From contig NZ_SRLQ01000015.1 in NCBI RefSeq assembly GCF_004745805.1, forward strand, positions 1 to 64,000: 64,000 nucleotides of DNA, written 5' to 3'. Under the pieces are notes generated by a model. That model saw only the letters and a program-made list of their open reading frames with translations, had not been told where the DNA came from and did not search any database. The translations under genes and the position numbers were made by a program. Of the stretch, positions 27,714 to 34,990 are shown one piece after another. Origin of the DNA: Mycolicibacterium sp. CH28. GTDB lineage: Bacteria; Actinomycetota; Actinomycetes; Mycobacteriales; Mycobacteriaceae. Numbering within the stretch: the first letter of the stretch is position 1; the number at the start of each line of letters is the position of its first letter.

Positions 27714-27956
27714 ATGCTGTTTTTTCGACCAGATCCCGCCCTCGACGGCGCGGTCTGCCGAGACCTCCCCGAGGACGCCAAGGATGCGTTCTTCGCCGAA
27801 GGCGGCAGCGGTTACAAGATTGCCGTCACGGTCTGCGAGTCCTGCCCCGTCAAGGCGGCCTGCCTCGCTCACGCTCTTGCGCACGAAGAGGGCGGTATGC
27901 GCTTCGGCGTGTACGGCGGCCTCACCGCCCGTGCGCGTGGCCGGATGGCGCGATGA
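27714..27956 (+). CDS. WhiB-like iron-sulfur regulator, element-encoded
   Basis: An 80-residue WhiB-family protein: four cysteines in GAVCRDLP and VTVCESCPVKAACLAHAL (C...CxxCx5C, [4Fe-4S] ligands), then the turn GVYGGLT, where the usual Trp of GVWGG is Tyr, and a basic end RARGRMAR. Phage WhiB proteins such as that of TM4 can interfere with host WhiB2. ATG 27714 has GAAGGGA nine bases upstream; a GTG at 27687 is also possible. Its stop overlaps the next gene (ATGA). Confidence 0.88.
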   Translation: MLFFRPDPALDGAVCRDLPEDAKDAFFAEGGSGYKIAVTVCESCPVKAACLAHALAHEEGGMRFGVYGGLTARARGRMAR

Positions 27957-28249
27957 CGACTCTTACGCTCACTTACTGCTCTCGCTGCGACGTATTCGAC
28001 CGCCACATGACCGACGATTGCACGCGGCTGGCGCTGCACTGGTCGGCCGACCTCGCAGGCCTCATGGCTAACAACGGCGTCCACTCCCGGCTGCAACTGG
28101 CGCATCGACTCGAACCGTTGGGCGTGGCACGGTCCACCGTGTACCGCGGGCTCGATGACGAATGGCGCGGCACGCCGTCGCTCATCTTGATCGCCGCCAT
28201 GTGCCGCGCGTTCGGGGTGGCGCCCGGTGATGTGGTGGTGGCGCGGTGA
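27953..28249 (+). CDS. Small Cro/XRE-type DNA-binding protein
   Basis: A 98-residue protein. Residues 1-25 contain CSRC and a DDC that may bind metal; residues 35-95 look like an XRE helix-turn-helix (SRLQLAHRLEPLGVARSTVYRGL, then LILIAAMCRAFGVAPGDVV). Start ATG 27953 overlaps the whiB stop. Likely a regulator of the element's left arm, possibly its repressor or Cro. Confidence 0.7.
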   Translation: MTTLTLTYCSRCDVFDRHMTDDCTRLALHWSADLAGLMANNGVHSRLQLAHRLEPLGVARSTVYRGLDDEWRGTPSLILIAAMCRAFGVAPGDVVVAR

Positions 28250-28659
28250 TCCTCGCCGTCAGCGACAAGGTTTACCGCCGCGCACCGAGGCGGGGTAAGC
28301 ACCCTTTACTCGTCTGCCACGCCAACCATGGGTGGACGCTTTACTACCGCGATCAAGCCGGCCGTGCAGCGAGGTTCGTCACTGGCGCCACCACCGAGGC
28401 GGTGGCTCGTCAGCGGTGCATCGACTGGCTGGCCACCGTCAAGCGCGAAGCCCCCAACGTTTTCTGCGAGTGGGACACCTACTGCCCCAACACGGCTGCG
28501 GTGCTGTCCAAGGCGTGCGGTGACGATCGGCACTACGCAGTCTGTCCCGAGCACTTGGTCGAACTTCGCTTGTGGTTCGCCGATCAGGTGGGGGTGTGCG
28601 TGTGTCATCGCCCGCTGTTCTACTTCGAAACGCACTACTCGCTGGCGCGATTGCACTAA
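28246..28659 (+). CDS. Element protein of unknown function, Cys-rich
   Basis: A 137-residue protein starting at GTG 28246, which overlaps the previous stop (GTGA). The centre reads like a DUF of mycobacteriophage small proteins (TLYYRDQAGRAARFVTGATTE); the second half has six cysteines (FCEWDTYC, KACGDD, AVCPEH, VCVCH) suggesting a zinc site. No family recognised. It belongs to the whiB-XRE coupled set. Confidence 0.65.
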   Translation: MILAVSDKVYRRAPRRGKHPLLVCHANHGWTLYYRDQAGRAARFVTGATTEAVARQRCIDWLATVKREAPNVFCEWDTYCPNTAAVLSKACGDDRHYAVCPEHLVELRLWFADQVGVCVCHRPLFYFETHYSLARLH

Positions 28660-28757
28660 AAGCGCAGATCAGGACTATTCCCAAAAATAGGAATAGCGCA
28701 AACGCAACAGCGTCAGGACCATGGGAAGAGAGCAACAACTTGGACGAGAGGAACCAC

Positions 28758-29144
28758 ATGAAGACCATTGAGAGCAAAGAACCACTCGCGGACATCCGCG
28801 CGTACCTGGCCAGCGAATTCGAGTCGGCGGCGAGTTTCCGTGAGCGCGTGGCGGAGGAATACCCGGAAGACGAGCGCAATGCGCGGAGCGCCTACGAGCT
28901 AAGGCGATTCGCCGAGGAAATCCGCTCGAACGACGTCGCGTACGACGACACCCCCGCACTGCGCAAGCTGTTGGGATTGGTCACCAAGCACGACATCGAT
29001 CTGACGGTTCCGATGCTTCTGCCTAGCGACGGGTCCGAATACGACTTCGATGTATCGCGGTATCGGTTCAACAATGCCCGCGAGGATGAGGAAGATTTCC
29101 TGAATCGTCTCGCAGATACTGCTGAGGATTGGTGGCGGGAATGA
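28758..29144 (+). CDS. Element protein of unknown function, acidic
   Basis: A 128-residue acidic, mainly helical protein (SEFESAASFRERVAEEYPEDE, REDEEDFLNRLADTAEDWWRE). ATG 28758 has AGAGGA seven bases upstream, so the open 62-codon extension is not coding. Stop overlaps the next ATG (ATGA). Acidic small phage proteins are often inhibitors or DNA mimics, but nothing here proves that. Confidence 0.65.
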   Translation: MKTIESKEPLADIRAYLASEFESAASFRERVAEEYPEDERNARSAYELRRFAEEIRSNDVAYDDTPALRKLLGLVTKHDIDLTVPMLLPSDGSEYDFDVSRYRFNNAREDEEDFLNRLADTAEDWWRE

Positions 29145-29380
29145 GCGAAGCCCGCAAATTCACCATCGGCCAAGAGGTGGTGATCACCGCGCCCGTTCAC
29201 CCGTATTCAGACCTGATCGAAGCCGGAACAACCGGCACCATCAGCAGGTTCGTGGACTACGACCAGGGACGCAACGGCCCGTGGTACGTCATCGGTGGCG
29301 TCCAGGCAGCATCTGGACGTCTTTTTGACAGCCTCTTGTTCGCCGAGGGCGAGTTGAGCGCGGTCGAGACCGGTAACTGA
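29141..29380 (+). CDS. Small element protein, SH3-like beta fold suspected
   Basis: A 79-residue protein coupled to the preceding gene by ATGA. FTIGQEVVITAPVHPYSDLIEAG followed by GTISRFVDY and WYVIGGVQ looks like a small beta-barrel of KOW/SH3 type. Last gene before a strong terminator. Confidence 0.62.
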   Translation: MSEARKFTIGQEVVITAPVHPYSDLIEAGTTGTISRFVDYDQGRNGPWYVIGGVQAASGRLFDSLLFAEGELSAVETGN

Positions 29381-29397
29381 ACAAACAACTACCCGAC

Positions 29398-29429
29398 AAC
29401 CACCCCCGGCGATGACGCCGGGGGTGGTT
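29398..29429 (+). terminator. Rho-independent-type terminator
   Basis: A perfect 14-bp stem AACCACCCCCGGCG / CGCCGGGGGTGGTT with loop ATGA, followed by TCGTTT. Ends the whiB-to-29380 operon. Confidence 0.85.
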
Positions 29430-29504
29430 TCGTTTGCCGAATCCCCGTTCGGCCGCGACAGCAGCATCGAAAGATTGTCGGGGGTGCCTCGTAAAGTCTG
29501 AGTC

Positions 29505-29828
29505 ATGGAAGCGGTATGGGGATTCAACCCGGCCTACGAAGCCGAGCAGAAGATAACGTCTGCGCGCAAGAACATCCGGTTTGCCGAGATGTTCCTCTCG
29601 GAGGAAGCAGAAGAACTCGCGCTGCGATACAACGACCAGGCGGATGCCGACCTGCTTGAGGCTGCGCAGTACATGCAGGCTGCCGGCCAAAAGATCCCGG
29701 CAGCCTGGAAGCGAGCAGTTGCACAAGAGGCAATGGCCGATCAAGCGACGGCCAATGGCGAGGCAGTCGAAGCACGGCGACACCACTTAGCCGCATTGGA
29801 CCAAGCGCGCCGAGGATTCAAGAGCTGA
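29505..29828 (+). CDS. Element protein of unknown function, helical
   Basis: A 107-residue helical protein (ITSARKNIRFAEMFLSEEAEEL, ATANGEAVEARRHHLAALDQAR) with repeated amphipathic helices, perhaps TPR-like or coiled-coil. It starts about 75 bases after the terminator, so it needs its own promoter. No family recognised. Confidence 0.6.
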   Translation: MEAVWGFNPAYEAEQKITSARKNIRFAEMFLSEEAEELALRYNDQADADLLEAAQYMQAAGQKIPAAWKRAVAQEAMADQATANGEAVEARRHHLAALDQARRGFKS

Positions 29829-29859
29829 GACGGCCACCCGGAGAAGGTGAGGAACGACA

Positions 29860-30375
29860 ATGCCCGAAGGCCGACCAGGCATACCAGCGCAGTTGAAACG
29901 AGACGTTCTCGTTGAAGCTGGCCACCGCTGCGCAATCCCCACGTGCCGAAGCGTTCCAGTTGAGCTGGCGCATATCGACCCATGGGCCACGGTGCAAGAG
30001 CACACGTTCCTAAACCTCATCGCCCTCTGCCCGACGTGTCATACCAGATACGACCGAGGCGACATCGACCGCAAAGCGATGAGGCAGTACAAGGCCAATC
30101 TCGGCTTGTTGACGAACCGCTACGCACCGATGGAAATCCGGTTACTCGAGGCCTTTGCGCAAGCGATAAGCGAGGGCCACCCACCCAATTCGACGTTGGT
30201 CGTACCGGGCGGGATGGCGATGATGTACTGGTACCTGCTCCGCGACGGCATCATCGAGGCCGCGCAGCTCCAAGCGACAGTAGCGATTATGGGTATTCCA
30301 GCGCAGGAGGGCTATCGCCTGACCGCCAAGGGCGTGGACCTTGTGCAGCGTTGGTTCTCGGCAGAAGAGATCTAA
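29860..30375 (+). CDS. HNH endonuclease with C-terminal accessory domain
   Basis: A 171-residue protein. Residues 20-65 are a canonical HNH: CAIPTCRSVPVELAHIDPW, NLIALCPTCHTRYDRG, with AHI histidine and two CxxC pairs. Residues 85-170 form a second domain (AMMYWYLLRDGIIEAAQ, GYRLTAKGVDLVQRW) resembling a small winged-helix or membrane-touching segment. This architecture appears in accessory regions of bacterial and phage genomes and could be a defence nuclease carried as cargo. It is separate from the packaging-type HNH near the terminase. Confidence 0.75.
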   Translation: MPEGRPGIPAQLKRDVLVEAGHRCAIPTCRSVPVELAHIDPWATVQEHTFLNLIALCPTCHTRYDRGDIDRKAMRQYKANLGLLTNRYAPMEIRLLEAFAQAISEGHPPNSTLVVPGGMAMMYWYLLRDGIIEAAQLQATVAIMGIPAQEGYRLTAKGVDLVQRWFSAEEI

Positions 30376-30562
30376 GAGACCTAGCCAGCCGACGCGCCGA
30401 CCAACCACGGTGACCCCTTGTATGGCTGCCCGTCAGGTCGTAGAACGGACCTTGGGCAAAAAACTGCGCGGCGTCGACCAGCCGTACGGCTGAGGCGTCG
30501 TGCCTGCGCAACGCCGCACAGAAACGAAGCGCGACACGCCGACGTGTGTCGGCCGCAACCCC
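30376..30562. other. Non-coding stretch upstream of the structured RNA
   Basis: No supported gene. Contains an inverted repeat CGACAC / GTGTCG (30532-30537 and 30546-30551) about 12 bases upstream of a -10 box, a possible operator. Confidence 0.45.
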
Positions 30563-30568
30563 TAGACT
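30563..30568 (+). promoter_or_regulatory. -10 box TAGACT for the structured RNA/YjzC-like gene
   Basis: TAGACT fits TANNNT; five bases later (30574) begins the 5' strand of the outer stem of the RNA, so the predicted transcript starts exactly at the structure. Confidence 0.5.
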
Positions 30569-30573
30569 TCCCT

Positions 30574-30681
30574 GTGAGCACCGAAGCCCCGGAAGATCCG
30601 GGGTTGGATCGACCAGGGCTCGGCGTCTAGTTGCGGAACTAGGGCTCCGACTCTAACTGATCCTTAGGCAGTGCTCACTGC
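30574..30681 (+). ncRNA. Structured RNA, candidate leader or small RNA
   Basis: Outer stem P1 GTGAGCAC (30574-30581) pairs with GTGCTCAC (30671-30678). Inside are a hairpin CCCCGGA-AGA-TCCGGGG (30587-30603) and a second arm: P3 GGATC/GATCC (30606-30610/30659-30663), P4 AGGG-c-TCGG with CCGA-CTCT (30615-30623/30647-30654), and P5 CTAGTT-GCGG-AACTAG (30627-30642). The 3' strand of P1 can instead form a local hairpin GCAGT-GCTC-ACTGC (30668-30681). An AAGGAG ribosome site follows at 30687. It may control the downstream gene or act in trans; no known class recognised. Confidence 0.65.
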
Positions 30682-30702
30682 AATGTAAGGAGATTCTCAG
30701 AA

Positions 30703-30915
30703 ATGGGAGCCAACAAAAATGAAAACCTGAAGCCTGGGAACATCACCCCAGCTTCGGGGCAGTATCCGGTCATCGGGCCGCGTGGCGGCAAGACTGGCGA
30801 TGAGGTGACCTCGGTCAAGGGGAACCCGCTGCCGCCGACCCCCAAGGCGGGCCAGTCGTACGGCAAGCCGGATCTGACAAAGAACGGCTCAGGGACTGGC
30901 GCGAAGGGGAAGTAG
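30703..30915 (+). CDS. YjzC-like small protein
   Basis: A 70-residue basic protein, rich in Gly, Pro and Lys. NLKPGNITPASGQYPVIGPRGG resembles the YjzC family motif (KPGE.AP.SG.Y..IG..G). AAGGAG lies ten bases before ATG 30703. Function of the family is unknown. It stands alone behind the structured RNA and ends at a terminator, so it is probably expressed independently of the phage-type genes, perhaps in the integrated state. Confidence 0.7.
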   Translation: MGANKNENLKPGNITPASGQYPVIGPRGGKTGDEVTSVKGNPLPPTPKAGQSYGKPDLTKNGSGTGAKGK

Positions 30916-30927
30916 CGCCTAGGCCCG

Positions 30928-30968
30928 AACGCGGCCACCACGGGGTTCGCCTCCGGGGTGGCCGCGTT
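30928..30968. terminator. Bidirectional terminator at the arm junction
   Basis: AACGCGGCCACC / GGTGGCCGCGTT (12 bp) with an inner stem CGGGG-TTCGC-CTCCG and TTTCCGTC after it. It separates the plus-strand arm from the converging morphogenesis operon. Confidence 0.85.
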
Positions 30969-31009
30969 TCCGTCTTCCGCAGTCAACGCATCGGTCAAGG
31001 AGAAGGCGA

Positions 31010-31600
31010 TTACGCCGCCCAGCACACCCGCCGGTACGGGCGTAGGACGTCGCCGTACAGTTCCTCGAATGTCCCGCCCGCCCAGCGGGCTTGGATGTCA
31101 TCGACTTGTTTGTAGACCAGAGCACCAGACCCGCCGTCGCCGACGTTGGCCGACTCCCGGTCGATGATCTTGAGGACCACGTCACGGAAGTCTTGGGCTT
31201 CGTCGGCGGTGTAGCCGTGGGTGAACGCGATAACAACGTCGCCCCGCCAACACCCTGACGTCTTCGTCAGGGTGTTGCGGCGGACGGTGATGCTGTCCAG
31301 GTCTACTGGTTGGCCGTCCTCGGTGATCGAGTCGATGCTGACGAGCTTCAACGTGGGCAAGGCAATTTCGTAGTCGCCAACGCCGACGCCACAACCCGAC
31401 CAGCCATAGCCTGACGAGCCGTACCGGTTCGGTTCAACGCGAACCGTGACGGTGTCGGCCTTGACGGGCGAGACGTGCCAATAGCAGTGGTTCCGAACCC
31501 TAGCTAGCGCGGCGTCGAGGGCGCGCTGCGTTTCGGGATCACCGGCCGAGAGACGACCCTTGGTGTACTGCTCGACATCGAATGCCGTCAGCTCGTCCAA
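31010..31600 (-). CDS. Head-tail connector-type protein
   Basis: A 196-residue protein following the capsid genes. The N-terminal segment (DELTAFDVEQYTKGRLSAGDPETQRALDAALARV) resembles HK97 gp6-like connectors, with a beta-rich middle and a helical end. Starts at TTG 31600, two bases after the previous stop. Assignment by position and N-terminal helix pattern. Confidence 0.6.
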   Translation of the reverse strand: MDELTAFDVEQYTKGRLSAGDPETQRALDAALARVRNHCYWHVSPVKADTVTVRVEPNRYGSSGYGWSGCGVGVGDYEIALPTLKLVSIDSITEDGQPVDLDSITVRRNTLTKTSGCWRGDVVIAFTHGYTADEAQDFRDVVLKIIDRESANVGDGGSGALVYKQVDDIQARWAGGTFEELYGDVLRPYRRVCWAA

Positions 31601-31601
31601 G

Positions 31602-32018
31602 TTAGACCGCCGGCCCCACCGCGAACACGCGCGCCACGGCGGTGTGGGCGTTGGTGCCAGAGTTGGTGACCGACAGCCGAAGCCACGGGCGACCGTACTG
31701 CACCCGTACGAACGTGTGCGTGTACTGGTCGCCAGTTCCGCCGGTCAGGTTGCCATCGGTGACGGCAGCCGCAGGCGTGCCGATGCTTCCGGCGTTGTCC
31801 GGGGCGTCCTGGACCGCGAACGAGATGGTCGACGTGGCGCTAGAGCTGGTCGACGACAGCACGACCAGGATCTTGTCCCCGTGCTTGTAGTTGGCCAACG
31901 CGGGGAGATTCAGGTCACCGGCTCCAAAATCGAAATTGGTCGTGGTGGCACTGTTGATGGCGACCTTGGCCGACCCCAGGGGGCGAAGGCCGGCGCTGGC
32001 GAGATCATTAATAGGCAA
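31602..32018 (-). CDS. Probable capsid decoration protein
   Basis: A 138-residue, Ser/Thr/Ala-rich, beta-predicted protein directly downstream of the capsid gene. It has no Cys and carries a regular pattern of short strands (KILVVLSSTSSSATSTISFAVQ). TTG start at 32018 with AGAGGAA seven bases upstream. Head decoration is inferred from position and composition. Confidence 0.5.
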   Translation of the reverse strand: MPINDLASAGLRPLGSAKVAINSATTTNFDFGAGDLNLPALANYKHGDKILVVLSSTSSSATSTISFAVQDAPDNAGSIGTPAAAVTDGNLTGGTGDQYTHTFVRVQYGRPWLRLSVTNSGTNAHTAVARVFAVGPAV

Positions 32019-32050
32019 AGTGAATTCCTCTGTTCTAGAGTGGTTTTGGC

Positions 32051-33238
32051 TTAGGAGTTCTTCAGGACTGCGTAGGCGCGGGGCTGCAGTGGTGCGCCGT
32101 CCACGCGGATGTGGGCGGTGTACTCGATCTGGCCCTTGCTCTTGCCGCTGTACTGGTCAACGACCAGTCGCATACCGCCCACGCGGCGGCACAAGTAACC
32201 GCGCTTGATTGAGCCGAACACGCCCCATCGGTTGGTGCTGCCGTCCGTGTAGTCCGCGAAGCCCTGGTCGATTACGACCCGATGGCCGAGCAGCATTCCG
32301 CCGATGGGAGTCTCTAGACCCGCCTGCGCAGCAGGTGTCCACAGTGGCCGCCCGTTCGCGTCTTCCAGCTTCTCGATTGCGGCCAGGGTCTGGTCGTTGA
32401 AAATCCAGATCGCATCGGTGCGGTATGCCGGGTCAACAGCGCGCTTCGCATCGATCAACTCATTCTTGGTAGGCCCAGCGGCGGTGAACGTCGCCTCGGT
32501 GACGGTGTTGGTAGTGATGCCGTGGACCTGCCCAATACCGTTGCCGTTCACCCACGCCGCAGCCAGACCGCGACCGAACCGCTCAACGATCTGGTCGGTG
32601 ATATCAGAGACGATGTCGGGCTGATCTTCGGCCAGCTGGAACGACAGGGCAATCGGATTCTGATTCGCGCCCGTCGTGGTCATCGCGTGGGAAGTGAGCA
32701 CCACCGGATCGCCGTACACGATGTCAGCGCCGCCGGTCGTCGGGGTGGCAAGCTCACTAACGAATACCGCCTTGTTCGCGGTGTCGTCGTTGTAGTTGAT
32801 CTGGTACGGCCGACCATCGGGGTCGTTACGCACCTTGGCCTCGTTCTCCACACCGCCATAGGTCAAGAGCCGCTTTTGGATCTCGGTCTCAATCATCGAA
32901 GGGATGAGAATGCCACCGGCAGAGGGTGTGCCCTCATTCTGGGCGCGGGTCTCTAGGTCCGCGTTGATCCGACCGGAGCGCAAATACGCTTCCAGGGCGC
33001 GCGTTTGAGTGTCATCGTCCTTGGGCGGGGCGACGTGCGCCGCGACCTGCAGACTGGCGTTCGGAGCCATGTACGCTGCCTGCCGAGCGCGGACCTCCTC
33101 GGTCCGCCGCGTCGCCTCGCCTTCAGCCTCCAGAGCCGCAAACTCGGCGTACTCTTCGTCAGTGAGGTTGCGCTCTTCGGCGGCGGCGGTGTCAACGATT
33201 GCCTGGCGGGCAGCGTTGATCTCTTCAATAGTCTTCAA
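32051..33238 (-). CDS. HK97-family major capsid protein
   Basis: A 395-residue protein. Residues 1-60 form a charged coiled coil (EEINAARQAIVDTAAAEERNLTDEEYAEFAALEAEGEATRR, split here) that is the scaffolding delta-domain cleaved by the protease; the fold then follows with GGILIPSMIETEIQKRLL, QIVERFGRGLAAAWVNG and GMLLGHRVVIDQGF. TTG 33238 has AAAGGA upstream at good spacing; an 89-codon open extension is not coding. Its product would form the satellite's own shell. Confidence 0.9.
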   Translation of the reverse strand: MKTIEEINAARQAIVDTAAAEERNLTDEEYAEFAALEAEGEATRRTEEVRARQAAYMAPNASLQVAAHVAPPKDDDTQTRALEAYLRSGRINADLETRAQNEGTPSAGGILIPSMIETEIQKRLLTYGGVENEAKVRNDPDGRPYQINYNDDTANKAVFVSELATPTTGGADIVYGDPVVLTSHAMTTTGANQNPIALSFQLAEDQPDIVSDITDQIVERFGRGLAAAWVNGNGIGQVHGITTNTVTEATFTAAGPTKNELIDAKRAVDPAYRTDAIWIFNDQTLAAIEKLEDANGRPLWTPAAQAGLETPIGGMLLGHRVVIDQGFADYTDGSTNRWGVFGSIKRGYLCRRVGGMRLVVDQYSGKSKGQIEYTAHIRVDGAPLQPRAYAVLKNS

Positions 33239-33242
33239 AAAA

Positions 33243-33797
33243 TTATCCTTTCGAATGCGCCGTGATACGGGCGACTTGTGTGCGTAGATCAGGGGCGTAT
33301 GGCTTGGTCGGCGGTTTGAAGCGCAGCGACACCGAAGTGCCTTGATACTGCGGGTCATTGACAACCGACACGTCTTCCAGTCCTGCGACGCTGGTATGCG
33401 TCCACAGTTCTCGACTCTCATGGACAGACCAATCGGCCTCGCCCGGATAGAAACCGAAGCTGCATCCGGTGATGAGCTTCGACTCGACCATGGCGCGGAC
33501 GTCATTGGCGAGAGTTGTTTCTAGGAGCTTCATTTCGAACTCCAGCCCGTGCGCGTCGCTAGACAGGCGAAGGCTGTCGTTGCTCATGCGGGCCAGTAGT
33601 TGCACCCTGTTGTGGTTGAGCAGGCCCAAAACATCAAGGTTCGGCTTGGTCAGAACCGCGTTGAATGCCGTTGGCGCAATGCGTTCCAGGCACGGACCTA
33701 GATCCGTCAATTGGTCATAGACCACGGCATACCCGACCAACCGGTTTCGGGTTATGGACGTTTCGAGCGTGGCGAACCGGCGTTCGATATCAGTCAT
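33243..33797 (-). CDS. HK97-family prohead protease
   Basis: A 184-residue serine protease: RNRLVGYAVVYDQ at the start, catalytic His in GLLNHNRVQLLAR, Ser in ITGCSFGFYP, and DVSVVNDPQY near the end. Cleaves the capsid delta-domain during maturation. ATG 33797 overlaps the portal stop by four bases. Confidence 0.9.
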   Translation of the reverse strand: MTDIERRFATLETSITRNRLVGYAVVYDQLTDLGPCLERIAPTAFNAVLTKPNLDVLGLLNHNRVQLLARMSNDSLRLSSDAHGLEFEMKLLETTLANDVRAMVESKLITGCSFGFYPGEADWSVHESRELWTHTSVAGLEDVSVVNDPQYQGTSVSLRFKPPTKPYAPDLRTQVARITAHSKG

Positions 33798-34984
33798 GCT
33801 GCCGCCCCCTGTTGTGGAAGGCCTCCAGGCAGTTCGTCCCCGCCGTCGAGACGCGGGCGGTTCTGCATCGCCCGCGCCTCGTTGACGGTCAAGATGGGCC
33901 GACCGGTCTGCAGTATCAGCAGTTCGGTTTCCATCTTTGGATCGCCGCCGATCAACTTCCGGTAGTCGAACTCGACCTTCTGGCCTTCGGGCAGAAGCCG
34001 AGACAGCCTCGCCTCAATCTTGGAAGTCCATGGCGTTAGGTTGAACTTTTGAAAACCCCGAACCTGCTCCTCTAAGCCCGAGCCCCACGACGTGGAACTG
34101 GACGCGTCACCGATCATGTGAGGCGGCACGAGGAACATGCGGGCGATCTCTTCAACAGCGAACTTGCGGGTCTCGATGAACTGCGCATCCGCAGGCGAGA
34201 TCTGCCATTGGTGAACCGCTAGGCCCTGATTCAGCACGGCAATAGCCCCGGCGTTCACTTCTCCGGCCACCATCTTGTTCAGGTTCTTCTGAATGTCGTG
34301 GGTCGCTTCGGGTGATAGACCCGCCGGGGCGGTTGGCGTCACGATGGCCGAAGCCAGCAACCCAGACTTGTAGAGACGATGAGCACTGCGTTCTCCCGCG
34401 ATTGCGCCGCCGAGCATTTCGCGGGCAGAGGTGATCGGGGACGCGCCACGAATGCCGTCGAGCGGCATGTTGGGAATGTGCAGGATCTTGCTATCGCCGA
34501 AGACCTGCGAGCTACCGTCGTTCAACTGAACCCGGTAGAGCTTGCGACCGCTCTCCACTTCGATGTTCACCGAACATGCTGGTAACGGCGTGAGCCACAA
34601 CAGTTGTCCAGCGCCGTTGTAGACCTTCTCCGCAAAGAAGTTGCCGCGCAACAGAAGATCCATGACGACCAATTCGATCCATTCGACATCGGTCGGGCCG
34701 TCCGGTCCACCGGGATCATCCAGCCAGGAGCGGATTCTCTGCGTCGTACCATCGGGTTTGGTCTGCACGGTGCGCATAGGCAGGGTGGAGATGGCCCCAG
34801 AGATCAACTTGACGCACGCTGATACCGCGCTCAATCCCATTGCTAACTCGGGGGTTACGTGAATGCCGGATAGCGTGGGCTGAAGGGCACCGAGGAACGC
34901 GGCGAGGCCGGGATCAGACGTGCTGATGCCGCGTTGTTCCGGCGGAACGGGTGCGCGCAAGAATGCGCGCGAAAGGAAGCTCAA
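33794..34984 (-). CDS. HK97-family portal protein
   Basis: A 396-residue portal. MGLSAVSACVKLISGAIS, LLLRGNFFAEKVYN, KILHIPNMPLDGIRGASPI and RMFLVPPHMIGD are typical family blocks. Forms the dodecameric DNA gate of the head. TTG start at 34984 with GGAGG just upstream, seven bases after the terminase stop. Confidence 0.93.
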   Translation of the reverse strand: MSFLSRAFLRAPVPPEQRGISTSDPGLAAFLGALQPTLSGIHVTPELAMGLSAVSACVKLISGAISTLPMRTVQTKPDGTTQRIRSWLDDPGGPDGPTDVEWIELVVMDLLLRGNFFAEKVYNGAGQLLWLTPLPACSVNIEVESGRKLYRVQLNDGSSQVFGDSKILHIPNMPLDGIRGASPITSAREMLGGAIAGERSAHRLYKSGLLASAIVTPTAPAGLSPEATHDIQKNLNKMVAGEVNAGAIAVLNQGLAVHQWQISPADAQFIETRKFAVEEIARMFLVPPHMIGDASSSTSWGSGLEEQVRGFQKFNLTPWTSKIEARLSRLLPEGQKVEFDYRKLIGGDPKMETELLILQTGRPILTVNEARAMQNRPRLDGGDELPGGLPQQGAAA

Positions 34985-34990
34985 AGTTGT

